The notes under the pieces were generated by a model. The model saw nothing but the letters and a program-made list of their open reading frames with translations, searched no databases and was not told where the DNA came from. Both the position numbers and the translations under genes were made by a program. Positions 10,809 through 22,429 of a stretch of DNA of 64,000 bases are shown here, piece after piece. Position 1 is the first letter of the stretch. Every line of letters starts with the position of its first letter. The stretch is from Neoceratodus forsteri (taxonomy: Eukaryota > Chordata > Ceratodontiformes > Ceratodontidae). Where the stretch lies: the NCBI GenBank assembly GCA_016271365.2, contig CM057459.1, positions 484,977,501 to 485,041,500 of the forward strand, written 5' to 3'.

Positions 10809-11743
10809 CCTTCCGCTCACAATCCAAACTCCTTTGACACAAATGTGCTCTGTATTGCATCTATTCTTATCTGCAGCCTGCTAAAAAAGTTTCTACCCTC
10901 CAGGGTTGGCTAGCCCAGCATCAGCCAAACATTTTTATCTATTGTTGAGACCTGGCTCTCTAATGAAAACCCCTGATTCAGCTGTCTCTATTCCTGGGTA
11001 CACCCTCTTCTGTGAGGGCAGAGTTGAGAAGTGCAGGGGTAGCTGTGCTATTTACATCTGGGACTCTTTGCAGAGCCATGCACTCCCCCCCTGCCCATCT
11101 GGATTTTGGTGCCCAGGGACTCTATCTGAAGATCACCACTAGCACAGCCAGGGCCCCCCTTTTTATATCTTCCACCATTATCCCCCCTAGGAACCAATCA
11201 CATGCATTTCAGTCTCTACTAAACTACCTCTTCCTCCTGCCCTCCAAATCAGAGATCATTGCTCTAGGGGACTTCAACATTAACTGGTTATCTAATGCTG
11301 TGCCCCCCCTTTTAAGGATACCACTGCTGCCCTGGATCTGTCCCAAATCATAACATGTCCTACTTGTTTAAATCCCAAAACTGGATCCTATATGTTAATT
11401 GACCTGGTACTTACCAATTGCCATAATAAAATCTCTGGTGTCTCGGTCATCCTTGATGCCCTGAATGACCACTCACCAGTACTCCGCACCTTGTCCTGTA
11501 AGACAAAAAAACACCCCTAAAACCATTCTTCAGCATTGGCTCAAACTAGGTAGGCTGGGTCACCTCAAAAACTACCTAGCCCACTGGGCCTGGTCACCCC
11601 TTGACCTGGCTCCTGACATCGATATGGCTCTTGACTACTGTATATGTACCTTCAACACTACCTGCGACATGTTTGCCTCACTCACTAAACAAGTTATCAA
11701 AGATCCCAGCTCCTCCTAGATATCTCAGACTTTCCTAGATCAA

Positions 11744-13009
11744 ATGTGCCACAGAGACACGCTATGGCACTTAGCTCTTGAATCAGTCAAACTATCTGAT
11801 AGACAACGCTATTGGGCTGGAAGGAATAAATGCACCTGGGACATAAGCAAGGCCAAAGCTTTCCACTACAGGGTAGTCCTCACCACCTCCTGGGGCTATG
11901 GCCACAAGTTTTGGGATAACATGAAGGAGCTTAATGGGAAAATTGTATCAGCTCCCCCCACCCAGCTCATTACCAACGGCGGTATCTCCACTGTCCCACA
12001 GGCCATTGTTGACTCCCTCAACTCCTCCTTTTCTGACCTCAGTAATGTACTCCCCATAAATGTCTTTGATCCCCATACACCCCCTCCCTGTCCACCCCCA
12101 CCTTTTCACTTCAAAACCCTCACTCCTTGTGAGGCTAAACCCTACATTCTAAAAGCCTTAGGTAAGTCATGTTACAGTAGTGATTCACTGTACCTTAGAC
12201 TCCTCCACATGACCCTGGATGTAGCCCTCACCTCACTAGCCAAGATTCTTAATTGCTCCCTCTGCCATGGTGAATTCCCCTCAAAATGGAAAAATGCTGT
12301 TATTAACCCCATCCACAAAAATGGCGACCGTGCTTCCCCTGGGAACTACCGCTCCATCTCCATTCCTCCCTCCCCAAAGACCCTTGAAAAAATCATCTCT
12401 GATCAACTCACAGACCACCTCACAAAATATGACCTACTCTGCCAGAAACAACATGGATTTCGCAAAGGGCACAGTACCACTACTGCCCTGTTGGAGTTCT
12501 CCAGCACTATCCATAATTCCCTGGACAGAGGGTTTCTGGTTGGTTTGGTCTTTGTGGATTTGTCAAAAGCCTTTGACACTGTGAACCACTCCCTTCTTTT
12601 ATCTGCTCTCTCCCAGGACGCCACCAAGTGGTTTGCTGACTATCTAGCCAGTAGGTCACAAGTTAAAATTAATGACACACTCTCTTCCTGCCTCCCAGTT
12701 AAGTCAGGGGTGCTCCAGGGTTCCATCCTGAACTCCCTCCTCTTTAGTCTATTTCTGAACACCCTTCCCAAGGCCTGCTGTGGACAATTACTCTTATATG
12801 CCAATGATGCAGTTCTCTTCTCCACCCACCCCGATCAACACTCACTACAACTATCCCTCCAGAAGTCCTTCACAGATGCTGAATCCTGGTTCTCTGACCA
12901 CCGCCTGGTTCTAAACCACAAAAAAAACAAAGTCATAATGTTCACTCACAACCAGAGCCAACACAAAGGCTACCCACTAATTATTCCCAACTCTCAACTA
13001 CTGTATTAA
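11744..13009 (+). pseudogene. L2-like LINE linker plus reverse transcriptase, 421 codons, catalytic Asp lost
   Basis: The longest open frame in the window. Residues 1-130 are the linker between endonuclease and RT. RT blocks follow: FPSKWKNAVINPIHKNGD (~180-200), NYRSISI (~205), KQHGFRKGHSTTTAL (~235-250), VFVDLSKAFDTVNH (~268-282), SGVLQGSILNSLLFSLFLN (~323-342) and LLYANDAVLF (~349-358). The YADD box is changed to YAND: the first Asp, needed for metal binding, is Asn. The second Gly-Pro of the GVPQGSILGP block is also altered. The frame is open, but the enzyme would be predicted inactive. The listed ATG is internal. After 13009 the thumb continues in another frame. Confidence 0.88.
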
Positions 13010-14099
13010 CCCTTGACAAGGTCGACAACTTTAAATACCTCAGGGTCACCCTTGACTCAACACTCAACTTCCACGAGCATGTACACTGCCTTAGCTCTGC
13101 TGTCAATCTCAGAATTAGTCTGCTCCACTGGCTCAAACACTGTCTCCCCCCAGAAGCCCTCCGACTAGTAGTGTCATCATCCATCTTGTTCCTTATTGAT
13201 TATGGGATCCTGGTTTATGGGTTGGCTGACACCTCTGCCCCCCCCACTCAGAATCCATGTTTCCATAAACAAAGCCTGTCACCTTGCTATGGGCTGCTCT
13301 GGTTTGACACACACTTGTGCTCTGTACAGTCTCACCAGTTGGCTTGACCTTGATGGGAGACTTAGGTACCAGACATGCCCCCTAGTCAAAAAGATCACTA
13401 TCGGCCTAGCCCCCCCAGCCTCACCAACCTGCTACAACCTGCACCCTCAGTGATACCTACTTGCAGCTCCATCAAACCCTCCCTCCTGATTCCCCTCTGT
13501 TGAACTACTCAAGGCCGGAGATCTTTCTGCTATAGAGCCCCCCCTCTGGATGAATGCCCTGCCCTTTTCCATCTCCTCTGAAAATAAAATAGGCCACATT
13601 AAAACCACCCTGAGGGAACACCTCCTTTCCTCAAGCACCTGTGACTGCTACTAGCCCACCTCCTGGTGCTCCCTCCAACCACGGAATGTATGACTTCTTC
13701 AGGCTTGCCTCTTTTCCCTCCACTGTTTCCCCCTCAGTTCCTCCTCCCCTCTCACTCCAATTATGGCATGAACCTGGATCTTTAATCCAAGTTCTTGCCT
13801 GCTCTTGAGCTACGACAAAGGATCTCCATCCTGCTAACTCTGATCGTTGCACTCCTACTGCTTTCCTCCCCAACTTCTGAATACCTGCATTTTACTTACT
13901 ACTTGTTAACGTATAGTTGTTGAATATATGGGTAATTACTGTTCCATCACTGCCTCTGTATTGTATCTCTGAACACTATTTTGTACTGTTTGTAATGTGA
14001 CGTGGAGCCTTTGTAAAAGAGTCTCTGACTGAAAGGTTTATAATTTCGATACTTCTAAAAAGTAAAAAAAATAAATAAAACTATCCGTATATTCCATGG

Positions 14100-15025
14100 C
14101 CATACCTCATAAGGTGTTCTCCCTTGCCAGGCTAGGTGCCCCATTCTTGTTTTTGACCTCAGGTTTTCACACCCTTTCTGTCAAACAAAATGCATTTTTT
14201 AAGTCACTGCTGCAGAACAGTCCTAATGAATAATGCATTTATTAAGTGGGTATATGTTAAGTCCTGCAAAATATTCACTTACTTAGGTATAGTGGGGAAA
14301 GCACTCTGCATGCCAGCCGACTCCCTCAGGAAAACAGGACTGGACAGGGCAGCTGACATGTGCAGTATTTATACTGCAATGCAGAGGGGGGATAACAACA
14401 TGTGACATCCCACAATGATCCTGCCCATCACTGTTGCTACAGAGGATCTCCTGTCAAGCTTCTGCACTCCCAAGTAGATCACAGGGATTCAACCCAAGGC
14501 AGAGATCCCTGACCAGTTCATGCTACAGTCCGCAGCAGTTCATCCCCCTCCTAGGACTCTCTGGTCCTCTCGCTGTAAACTGTTTTTATAATTTGTATAA
14601 ATAGTAGTTAAATGCTACTTACTCAAGGCTCTCATGTTCTCTAATCTCAGTGTATAAAACAAAGGGGACCATGGTACACCAAAGCATACCACTAGGTAAA
14701 TCAGTACTTACTGTCTCATCAGAACTCTGAAAATGCATACTTTGCCATCTCTGTCAATATACCGCTAACCCATCCCTGTTCCAACACTCATTTAAAAAAT
14801 GACTGTGTGTGTCAAGGTCAAGCTCCAACACTCATATAAAATGACATCGTGTATTGAGATCATGGTGCAGATCTGCATTGAAATCTTACACTGATAATCT
14901 TGTTATATTAGAGACTTAAGCAGATCCACAGTAAATACACAAGTCACTGTAGACACAAGTCACTAAGATGCTGGCAGACCATAATTGTGTCCAGTCCACT
15001 GTTACTTGTATTCAGATCACCCCTC
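14100..15025. other. No recognised gene; minor local duplication
   Basis: CCAACACTCATTTAAAAAATGAC near 14780 recurs as CCAACACTCATATAAAATGAC near 14826, a ~45-bp tandem similarity. The rest shows no coding or mobile signal I can support. Confidence 0.4.
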
Positions 15026-16649
15026 CCCCCCATTGTGTTCTGGCAGGAAACAGTAAAAATATATCTAGCCTCCTCTCCCAATTCTCTCTCAAATACAGCA
15101 CCAGATTGTACCAGTGACCAGACTAGTCCTTCAGGGAATAAAAACAAAATCATTCACCTCCTCTCAATTACCTGATGGATTTAGTGCCCAATCCAGCCTG
15201 TTAGGAAAAATAAACATTTCCCTATCCTCCAGCTAAGTCAAGTTTGGTGCTTTAAAAAGCACAGGAGTTTGATTAGGGTTGAGCAGGAACTACAGAAAAT
15301 TAAAGATTTAGGTTTTGAACAATGATTTTCATACACAATGTATACCAAATTGTTTTCCAAGGCACATGAGTTCCATACTGGTAGTGCTGGGAGTGTACAA
15401 TAGAAAAATAATTGCTGGGGCCAAACTTGGCCCAACAGGGAATAAAAATAACCTGGCTTCCTCTCACAGCTATCTGATAATCCAGTGACTGCCCTTTCCC
15501 ATCAGGAAATTTAAAAAAAATTACCTCCCCTTACCCAACTACCTGATGGGTTAAAAGCCCAACCCTTCAGGGAATAAAGCAAATCTGTCCCCCTTCCCCA
15601 GTAGCCTGACAGATACAGTGCCCAACCTGACCCATCAGGAAAGATAAAAATATCTGGCCCTATCCTACCACCAACTACCTGACTGATCTAATACTCAGTC
15701 TAGCCCATCACAGGAAATAAAACAAAATCTCTCTCTCTCTCTCTCTCTCTCTCCCTCCCCCAAACTACCTAATAGGTCTGGTGTGCAACCCAGCCTATCA
15801 AGAATGAAAAATATATGTTCCCACCCCGCCAAAAAAAAACTGACAGATCCAGTGTCTGATGCAGCTCAACAAGAAATCTGCCCATGTCCTCCAAACTACC
15901 TGACAGGTCTGGTGTCCTACCCGACCGAAGTGAAATAAAAAACTGTCACCCTCCCAAACAACCTGAAAGTTCCATTGCCCAACTTGGCCTGTCAGAGAAA
16001 TATCTCCCCCACCAACATGAAGGTTTCAGTCTTCAACCTGGCCAGTCAGGGAATAAAGAAAAATCTAGCCCTCCCCAAAAACCTGACAGGTCCGGTACCC
16101 AACCTCACTTGCCAGGGAATAAAAAGAATCTGTCAGTCTATCACTCCCAACTATCTTACTTGTCTGATGCCTACCCTAGTCCATTAGGAAATATAAAAAG
16201 CTGTCCCACTCCCTGCAACAACCTGATGGATCCCATCCTGTGCCCAACCTTGGCAGAGCAGCTCCTTATGAAGTCCAAACCATCAATTGCTTAATGACAC
16301 AAAATGGCTGCCCAGGTCAAAATGAGTAAAGCCAAAGGGAGATGAGGAGTAGCAGCAGCAATGTGGTGAGATGAAGGAGGTATAAGCAGGGTAGTAACAT
16401 ACTGCTCTTCCGATGCCCATCCACTCAGGTCACAGTGAGGGCTTCAAATACTGCCCAGGAGACTTTGCTGCACTGCTGTTTCACAGTTAATTATTTTTAT
16501 TAATCATAAAAAGACTTGCATACAGCTGCTGCACTGGTGCTACTAGCTTGTTCAGCCATGTCCACCTCCTCTAACCTGCAGCACACTATCATGGGAGGCT
16601 GAGTCAAGAAAGACTGATGGCATACACTTCCAAGGCTTTAACCCCCAAG

Positions 16650-18461
16650 GGGGGTGCTGTGGAACCTCAGTAAGATGGCAGCTTGATGGTAGAGCTCTGC
16701 AGCTGAGATACAAATCTCCTCAATTAAAGAGATGAAATCTAAAGACATCTGGTGCAGAAAATACGACAGTTTGTAGCGGATCCCCTTGGCTACAGGATGG
16801 GAACCATCGTATAGATCAGCAATCAGGATCAGGAGCAAAATCTAAAACCGTTCCCGGGGCACATGCCACGTGGTCAGCTCAGGCCCAAATTGGGAACCAT
16901 AGGAGGAACCTGGAGAGGAGACCCTATAAACCATAGGGGTGAACATTTCTCACCTTATTAAATCAGTTACCAACCTTTCTGACAAATTTGATGGCCTCAC
17001 CACAAGAGTAGCAACACTGGAGACCAGTATAGAAAATGACCAGACAGTGTTAGCAGAATTCTCGAAGTGGGCAGATGCAGCAATGGGGGCCGTCTCCACT
17101 ATTTTAAAAGAAAGATCCCACTGGAAAGCCCTAATAGAAATGCTTGAAAACCAAATCCGCTCACCTAATATCTGCATTTTAGTAATGCCAGAAGGCTCAG
17201 AGGGTGATCATCTGCTCCTGTTTATGTGGGACTAGTTCAAACATCAACCTAGGAAAGGAGGCATCAGGAAAGGCTCAACAGTTCCAAAAGGCCTATAGAG
17301 TGGCCCATCGTGGTCGACCAGATAATCCAGAGGCACCACGAATGATCATGGTGGTAACAGATGCCGCAAGCACCCGCGATTCACTACTGGCAATGGCTCA
17401 TTGGAAGGGAACCCTCTTGCAAGATGGACAATGCATTACATTATACCCGGATATTAGTTATGCCACCCGGCAGAAGAAGAAGAAATTCAATGGGATCCGG
17501 GCTATGCTGCTTGAGGCATCGATTCCCCATGGCTTGGTTTTCCCAGCCCAGCTAGGAATTGCTCACAAGGAACAGATCTTCCTATTTTCAGATCTGAGTG
17601 ATGCTCTGAAGTGGAGTCAAAAGTATGCGGCCTCCAGAGTTCGCACTGCAGCATCGGACGAGCGGTCATCAGACGAAGAAGACCCCGAGTGTTCAAAATG
17701 GACTGGTAATAATCGGTGGGTGGGTGATTTCCCCATGTAAGACTATTCATTGACTTTTATAACAAGAAATCACACAGCATCAAAAGTGTCTGGTTTATGC
17801 TCACCCAATGTAGGAATTTTGGAACAACTGAGTCAGTTTGTACCACTTAGTTTAAAATGCTAGAAAGTTCCAAGAATAAGTATTAAAATGTTTTCTAATG
17901 GATCCGTTGAGTACAACCAATGTTCAGTAGTGTAGCCATATCTGTTTGGTCACTCAGATGTTTGTTCTTCCATGACAAAATGATAAGTCTAAACTTTATT
18001 AATTAGATCAGTCTTGCTAAAAAGTTTTGAAATTAACGCATTTGCCATGCCTTTTGTTAAGCAGTGCATCAGTTATCTAGACTAATACAACCAGTTTTTC
18101 AGCTGTATGTTCCATCAAATCTTGATTCACATAAATGTGTGCATAATTATGATATAGCATGGTATTTCTTTTTCCTTTCCCTCCTTTTAGGTATGGATAG
18201 CTTGGACATTGACACTAAGACTCTATGAACCTCGTACCATGCAGCTCCTGGGCTCAATGCTCAGACTTTCATTGTTCCACTTTGTTAAATAGCTGAATAC
18301 TTCCCAAAGATGTACTGTATCTCATAGCATTGATGCAGACATATCGTGTACATGAAGAGGTGTGGCACCCTCATGGAATATCATGAATGTATTGTAATAT
18401 CGGTGCTAGTAATCTCAAACTGTGTGTTTTTTTAAAAAAAAAACCTAACGTTTAAAAAAAA
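16650..18461 (+). mobile_element. HAL1-like ORF1-only L1-clade retroelement insertion with target duplication
   Basis: The insertion is bounded by GGCTTTAACCCCCAAG at 16634-16649 and GACTTTAACCCCAAG at 18462-18476, near-identical direct repeats expected of target-primed retrotransposition. It contains an L1-type ORF1 (16939-17740), a ~720-bp 3' region without ORF2, and an A-rich end (18433-18461). It is only 1.8 kb long and carries both a 5' leader and a polyA end but no endonuclease or RT. It therefore resembles the half-L1 (HAL1) type of non-autonomous element known from mammals. An internal deletion of a full L1-like copy is the alternative. Confidence 0.6.
16939..17740 (+). pseudogene. 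L1-type ORF1 protein (coiled coil, RRM, C-terminal domain), one frameshift
   Basis: The first segment (16939-17235) begins with a Leu/Val heptad-like region (residues ~3-70: LIKSVTNLSDKFDGL, RVATLETSIEND) and enters LENQIRSPNICILVMPEGSEG. This matches the L1 ORF1p pattern in which a coiled coil leads into the RRM through an NIRI.G.PEG-like motif. The second segment (17204-17740) gives KAYRVAHRGRPDN, PRMIMVVTDAASTRDSLL, YPDISYATRQKKKKFNGIR and an acidic/basic tail. This corresponds to the ERAHRV, PR.II and DYS..T...R blocks of the C-terminal domain. A frameshift near 17205 separates the two. L1 ORF1 proteins bind LINE RNA as trimers and act as nucleic acid chaperones. Confidence 0.72.
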
Positions 18462-19559
18462 GACTTTAACCCCAAGTGACTGTGATCCCTGCTTCATTGC
18501 CTCACTCTGCCTCTCTCACTCTTTTCTTCTCTCAGTGCTCAGTCACATCTCTGCACTTGCCCCAACACAAACACACAGGGATCACACTGCCATGCACTCT
18601 CCAGACCACCCTGCTGTGCAGCAGAATGGTCCAATCTGGCTGTCAGAAAATAAGAAAAACAATCTGCCCCTCTCAGCAAACTAATTGATCGGTTCAGTGC
18701 CAACCTGGCTTAGCAGGGAATAAAAATATCTGGCCCCCTTCCCTAACTACCTAACTGGTCCAATACCCAACATGATCTGTTATAGAATAAAATAATCTAT
18801 CCCTCCTCCCGCACCAAGCTACCTGATGAGTCCATGGTCAAACCTGGACTGTCAGCCAATAAAAAAAAATCCCCCTTCCCTCAACAACTTCACAAATCCC
18901 AAGCCCAGCCCGATCAGGAAAGAAACAAATCTGTCTCCCTCCCTCAAACTACCTGACAGTTCAGATGATCAACCTAGCCCAACAGGGAATAACAAATATC
19001 TGCGCCCCCCCCCCCCCAAAGTACCTGTCAGGTCCTGCGTCCAACTCAGACCACCAGAGAATAAAAAAATGGTGTTCTGGAGTGGGGTCTATAGGTAAGT
19101 TCGATGTGAGGGAATAAAACTAATTGGGTGGATTAGAAACACTGTGTAGAGTGTGGGGAATATTTATAAAAAGCAGTGGTGCTGCATCAAAAGCCCTCCA
19201 TGTAGGCACTGTATATAAAAAATCTGTAAACCTGACATTGAATTTATTTAACACTTCAGAATTAACCTTTGAGCTATGAGCTCTTTTACAAAGGTTCCAC
19301 ATTAAGAGACACTACAACAGTTACAACAGTTGCAGTGGTACAATTCACATAGACAGAAATACAGGTATCTAACATAGGAATACTAGCTGGACACGATGGT
19401 AGCTTTGTAGTTGATTACAAGCAGTTGCAATTAACAAGTTTGAGATTTGGTGCTCATATAACTACGCTTGTAACAGTGATACTGGTGAGACAGTATGGCC
19501 TGCTACAAAACTAAACAAAGATTATAAAAAAGCAAGACCCATCCTTGCTGGCACTAACC

Positions 19560-19850
19560 AAATCTTATTACTGCTTTGTTAATTGCCTTATTGTCTTTAG
19601 CTTAGCAGACAAATGTCACTACTAAAGCTTGTTTATTAACTACTTGCATTTATTCTTGGTGTGATATTCATTCATATGCATTCTATAACTATGCCACATT
19701 GTTTGTCACTACTGTTGTACTCTATATTTCTGTGTAATTGATCTAGCTCCCTTATTAAATGTAACTAACTCTGGGTCGCTCCTGAAAAGGGGACAATTAT
19801 CTCAGTGAGCCAACCCGGTTAACAAAATTCAATAAATGAATAAAAATTTA
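19560..19850 (+). mobile_element. L2-like LINE 3' UTR/tail
   Basis: Ends with CTGGGTCGCTCCTGAAAAGG, CTCAGTGAGCCAACCCGG and TTAACAAAATTCAATAAATG. This is the 3' signature of the L2-like copies at 9525-9595 and 55755-55825. No coding part is recognisable. Confidence 0.6.
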
Positions 19851-20009
19851 GGGCCCTACCCCCACTTCCACCCCTTTGATGATTCCTCCTCAGGTCTGGC
19901 AAGCAGACTGCTTCTTTCTTAAATCAACTGTTTTGCAGGTTGCCCTGACTGATTGCTAGCTTCAGTTATAAGTCGCTGTAGGGTGTTGAAATAGAAAGTA
20001 TATATATTT

Positions 20010-20205
20010 TTTTAACAATTATTTTACCAGGTGAGACACACTAAGCTGAAAGCTTGTTTGCAGGTGCAAACTGGGAGCACGTGGAAGTTAAGTGACTTGC
20101 TCAGGGTCACACAGTATGCAAGTGGGGGCTGTGGGATTCAAACCCAGGTCTCCAGATTTGGAACTCAGAGCCTTAAACCACTGTGCCATACTGCCTCCCC
20201 GTATT
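20010..20205 (-). mobile_element. tRNA-derived SINE with LINE-like 3' tail
   Basis: On the minus strand the head reads GGCAGTATGGCACAGTGGTT (A-box region, near 20180-20199), and GGTTTGAATCCCACAGCC (B box) lies near 20128-20145. The body follows with CTGTGTGACCCTGAGCAAGT and CACTTAACTTCC. The tail (20010-20062) reads CAGCTTAGTGTGTCTCACC, TGGTAAAATAATTG, A-rich. The tail resembles the end of the L2-like LINE at 39520-42930 (CAGCTTAGTATGTTCTTCC, TGGTAAAACATT). This supports mobilisation by that LINE. Confidence 0.8.
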
Positions 20206-22177
20206 TGTTTGATCGTTGGTGTCTTTCCAACAGTTTGTCAGTTCTGTAGTTTTTTGAGGTGTACATTAAAGTTCCCATGGCACTTCTCAAAGAAAATAAT
20301 GGAATTTTCCCAGTGTCCTGGCCAAATTTCCCTAGTTCACTTTAAAGTAAGTAGCCTAACATGGTTCAATATCAATCAGTTTGCAGTTACACTTTAAGTG
20401 TTGCTTAACTACACTGTAGTGTATAATATTCCTGGGCATTTTTGACAGCATTCAATGTAGTCTGCATGTACTTTCTGACATTTATATTGTTTTAAAGTGA
20501 GTGAGGAATTATCTTTACCTGCCAGGGCTTGTAGACTCCTCTGTACCTTTCAATGGCAGCTATTTGGTTACCCTGTGTTTATTTTAACTCTATACATTTT
20601 GTCTGAATCTATCTACTTTTGTCTTGATTGGAATTGCCTGTATTATGTCTATTCCCCATCTCCCTTCCCCAGGTCACAGATCAAAATGAGCCTTATGGAC
20701 TCTGCTTGCTTAGCCGGTGAAGTATGTTGCTAATTAATTTCTTAGCCTTCCTTACATAATCAACAAAACTGAACTAATTAAACAAAACTTTTTAAGCATA
20801 ACAATTTCACAATTAAACCTTACAAGCAAACATTAATGACACTGACTAATGCTTAATATATTTTAACATACTGTAAGTCCCATTTCAGTTCTCTTTCTCT
20901 ACATTCATGCCTAGTATGTAAACAAGATATAACATGAGGAGTGATGTGGGTCAGTTACTGTACATTAGTTGTGCATGACAAACATTAGTCAAAAATCATT
21001 AAGCATAAATCTATTTATTTACCTTCGCATTACACAAAAGCAATTTAGTTTACACTGTGCTAAAACTATACAAAGGGCTTTTGTAATCCTTGTTCCTGGG
21101 CAAAGCAGCCCACCTACTCAGCTCATTAAATAGTCATTAAGCTAAGATGAAACAGGAAGGATTTCCACCACGACACTGGGACTTTGGCACTGAACCATTT
21201 TCTTCTTCCTGCCCTCCAGTAAATTTGAAACTGACTGCTCTTCCGCTTATGTACTTAAATAGGTATCATTTTATGCTGATTGAATGTGGGTTTCTTTCTT
21301 AAAACAAATGTTTCTATGTTCCTCTAGCATACTATTATCATTTTAGGAGCCAAGCAAAACCACCACCAACAGATTTTTTGGAATGTGTGTGTTTTTAAGA
21401 GGATTTAGATATGTTCTATTGTTTATATTTCCATATAGTTAAAAAAAGCTTTACCCTTTGCAGTTTACATGGATTACTGCTTGTCATAACTGTTGAAATA
21501 CAGTGACGTGCTATGGCATTCTGTTCTGCTGGAGAAGTTGTGATGATATCCATCAGATGAGACCTAAAACTACAACACTGGACAGTTTCCTTCTAGTGGG
21601 TGTTCAGGTGGATGCTAAAGAAACCTCATCTAATATCTCAAAATACTGAGGTTTAATACTGGGGAAAAATATGATATAGGCCAGCTCAACCCCCATCAGT
21701 CAACAAAACATACTGTACAAAAAGACAATTGTCCACAGCTGTACATGGGCTCTTCCTGGTACAAAACAACCACCAAGTTTGTAGTCTACAGACAGTGTCA
21801 TACAGGTTTCTAATCGATTGCTTTAAGTTATAAACCACAATATTTTGCAATGGGTGATACTGTATATTTAATATGAATGTATTATGGAGTACATTATCTA
21901 CTTAAGCCTGCACATTTTTGTATACTTTGTTTGGCCTGCCTAGAATTCCTAGGGTCTATTGCAGAGTGTTGGTGATAGCCCTAGAAAAAGAAAAGCCTTC
22001 TTCTGCCAAAAGGGTGTTTTAGTATTAGTACAATGGTGGGACTGTGCCTCTTTGCTGGTGCTCCAGGTTTGCAAATGAACCTAGGGCATCTAAGGACAAG
22101 TAGGGGTATCAAGCATCTCAAAAGACACTCTCCTTCTCTGGGAGTGAGGCAGACATTACTTCTATATTGGGAGTATT
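20206..22177. other. No recognised gene or repeat
   Basis: About 2 kb of AT-rich sequence with only short frames. I see no convincing exon, SINE or LINE segment. Confidence 0.45.
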
Positions 22178-22426
22178 ATGAAAGACTGAGTTTCACAATA
22201 CCAAGTGTCAGGATCCCGAGACTGACTGTCCAAAACTCAGAATCCCAACACTCAGTAATTGCCCATGGTGGAGTTTGTTATATTAAGTAGGGGGGTGTGG
22301 GGGGCAAAGCCCCCCCAAAACATGGAGAAAACCTCTGCTGCGGGCAATTACCGAGTGTTGGGATTCTGAATTTCAAGCAGTTAGTCTTGGGATCCTGACA
22401 CTCAGTATTGTGAATGTCAGTTTCAT
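22178..22426. mobile_element. Foldback (palindromic) non-autonomous element, 249 bp
   Basis: The left arm 22178-22264 (ATGAAAGACTGAGTTTCAC ... CAGTAATTGCCC) pairs with the right arm 22342-22426 (GGGCAATTACCGAGTGTTGG ... GTGAATGTCAGTTTCAT) over ~85 bp with modest mismatch. The shared core is AGTGTCAGGATCCC. The 77-bp loop holds the GGGGGGCAAAGCCCCC hairpin also found at 5309. No transposase is present. The target duplication is not clear, so the superfamily is unassigned. Confidence 0.82.
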
Positions 22427-22429
22427 GTA

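Larger units (their letters stand above)
10350..14095 (+). mobile_element. L2-like LINE, nearly full length (leader, endonuclease, RT, 3' tail)
   Basis: A Pro/Ser/Thr-rich leader (10369-10737) precedes a hydrophobic Leu stretch and a 2A-like relic GNVHPNPGL at 10782. The APE endonuclease follows in two frames: FLSIVETWLSNENP (about 10930-10980), TLFCEGRVEKC, IIPPRNQ and ALGDFNINW (about 11255-11285), then NDHSPVLRT (about 11465-11490). The RT frame 11744-13009 follows, then thumb and C-terminal remnants (FKYLRVTLDSTLNF-like near 13030). The 3' end is AT-rich with TTGTAAAAGAGTCTCTGA near 14012. Several frameshifts in the endonuclease make it non-functional. Confidence 0.85.
15030..19085 (+). 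repeat. Unclassified composite element, copy 2, split by an L1-like insertion
   Basis: About fourteen minisatellite units occur between 15116 and 16270 (starts near 15166, 15470, 15537, 15601, 15673, 15765, 15895, 15958, 16078, 16150 and 16218). They include the ~190-bp internal block (15240-15440) seen twice in copy 1. The spacer (16280-16649) then breaks off at CTTTAACCCCCAAG and resumes at 18462 with CTTTAACCCCAAG. It continues to a second array of about six units (18680-19080). After removing 16650-18461, the order array-spacer-array is collinear with copy 1. A CT microsatellite (15731-15752) and a C14 run (near 19005) lie inside. Confidence 0.65.

Noticed and set aside
15116..16270. CRISPR array suggested by regular ~65-bp units
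   Set aside because: Units are diverged along their whole length with no constant repeat and variable spacer pattern, no cas-like gene is present, and the context is vertebrate.
20128..20199. Functional tRNA gene at SINE head
   Set aside because: A and B boxes are present but there is no cloverleaf-compatible acceptor stem, and a SINE body and tail follow directly.
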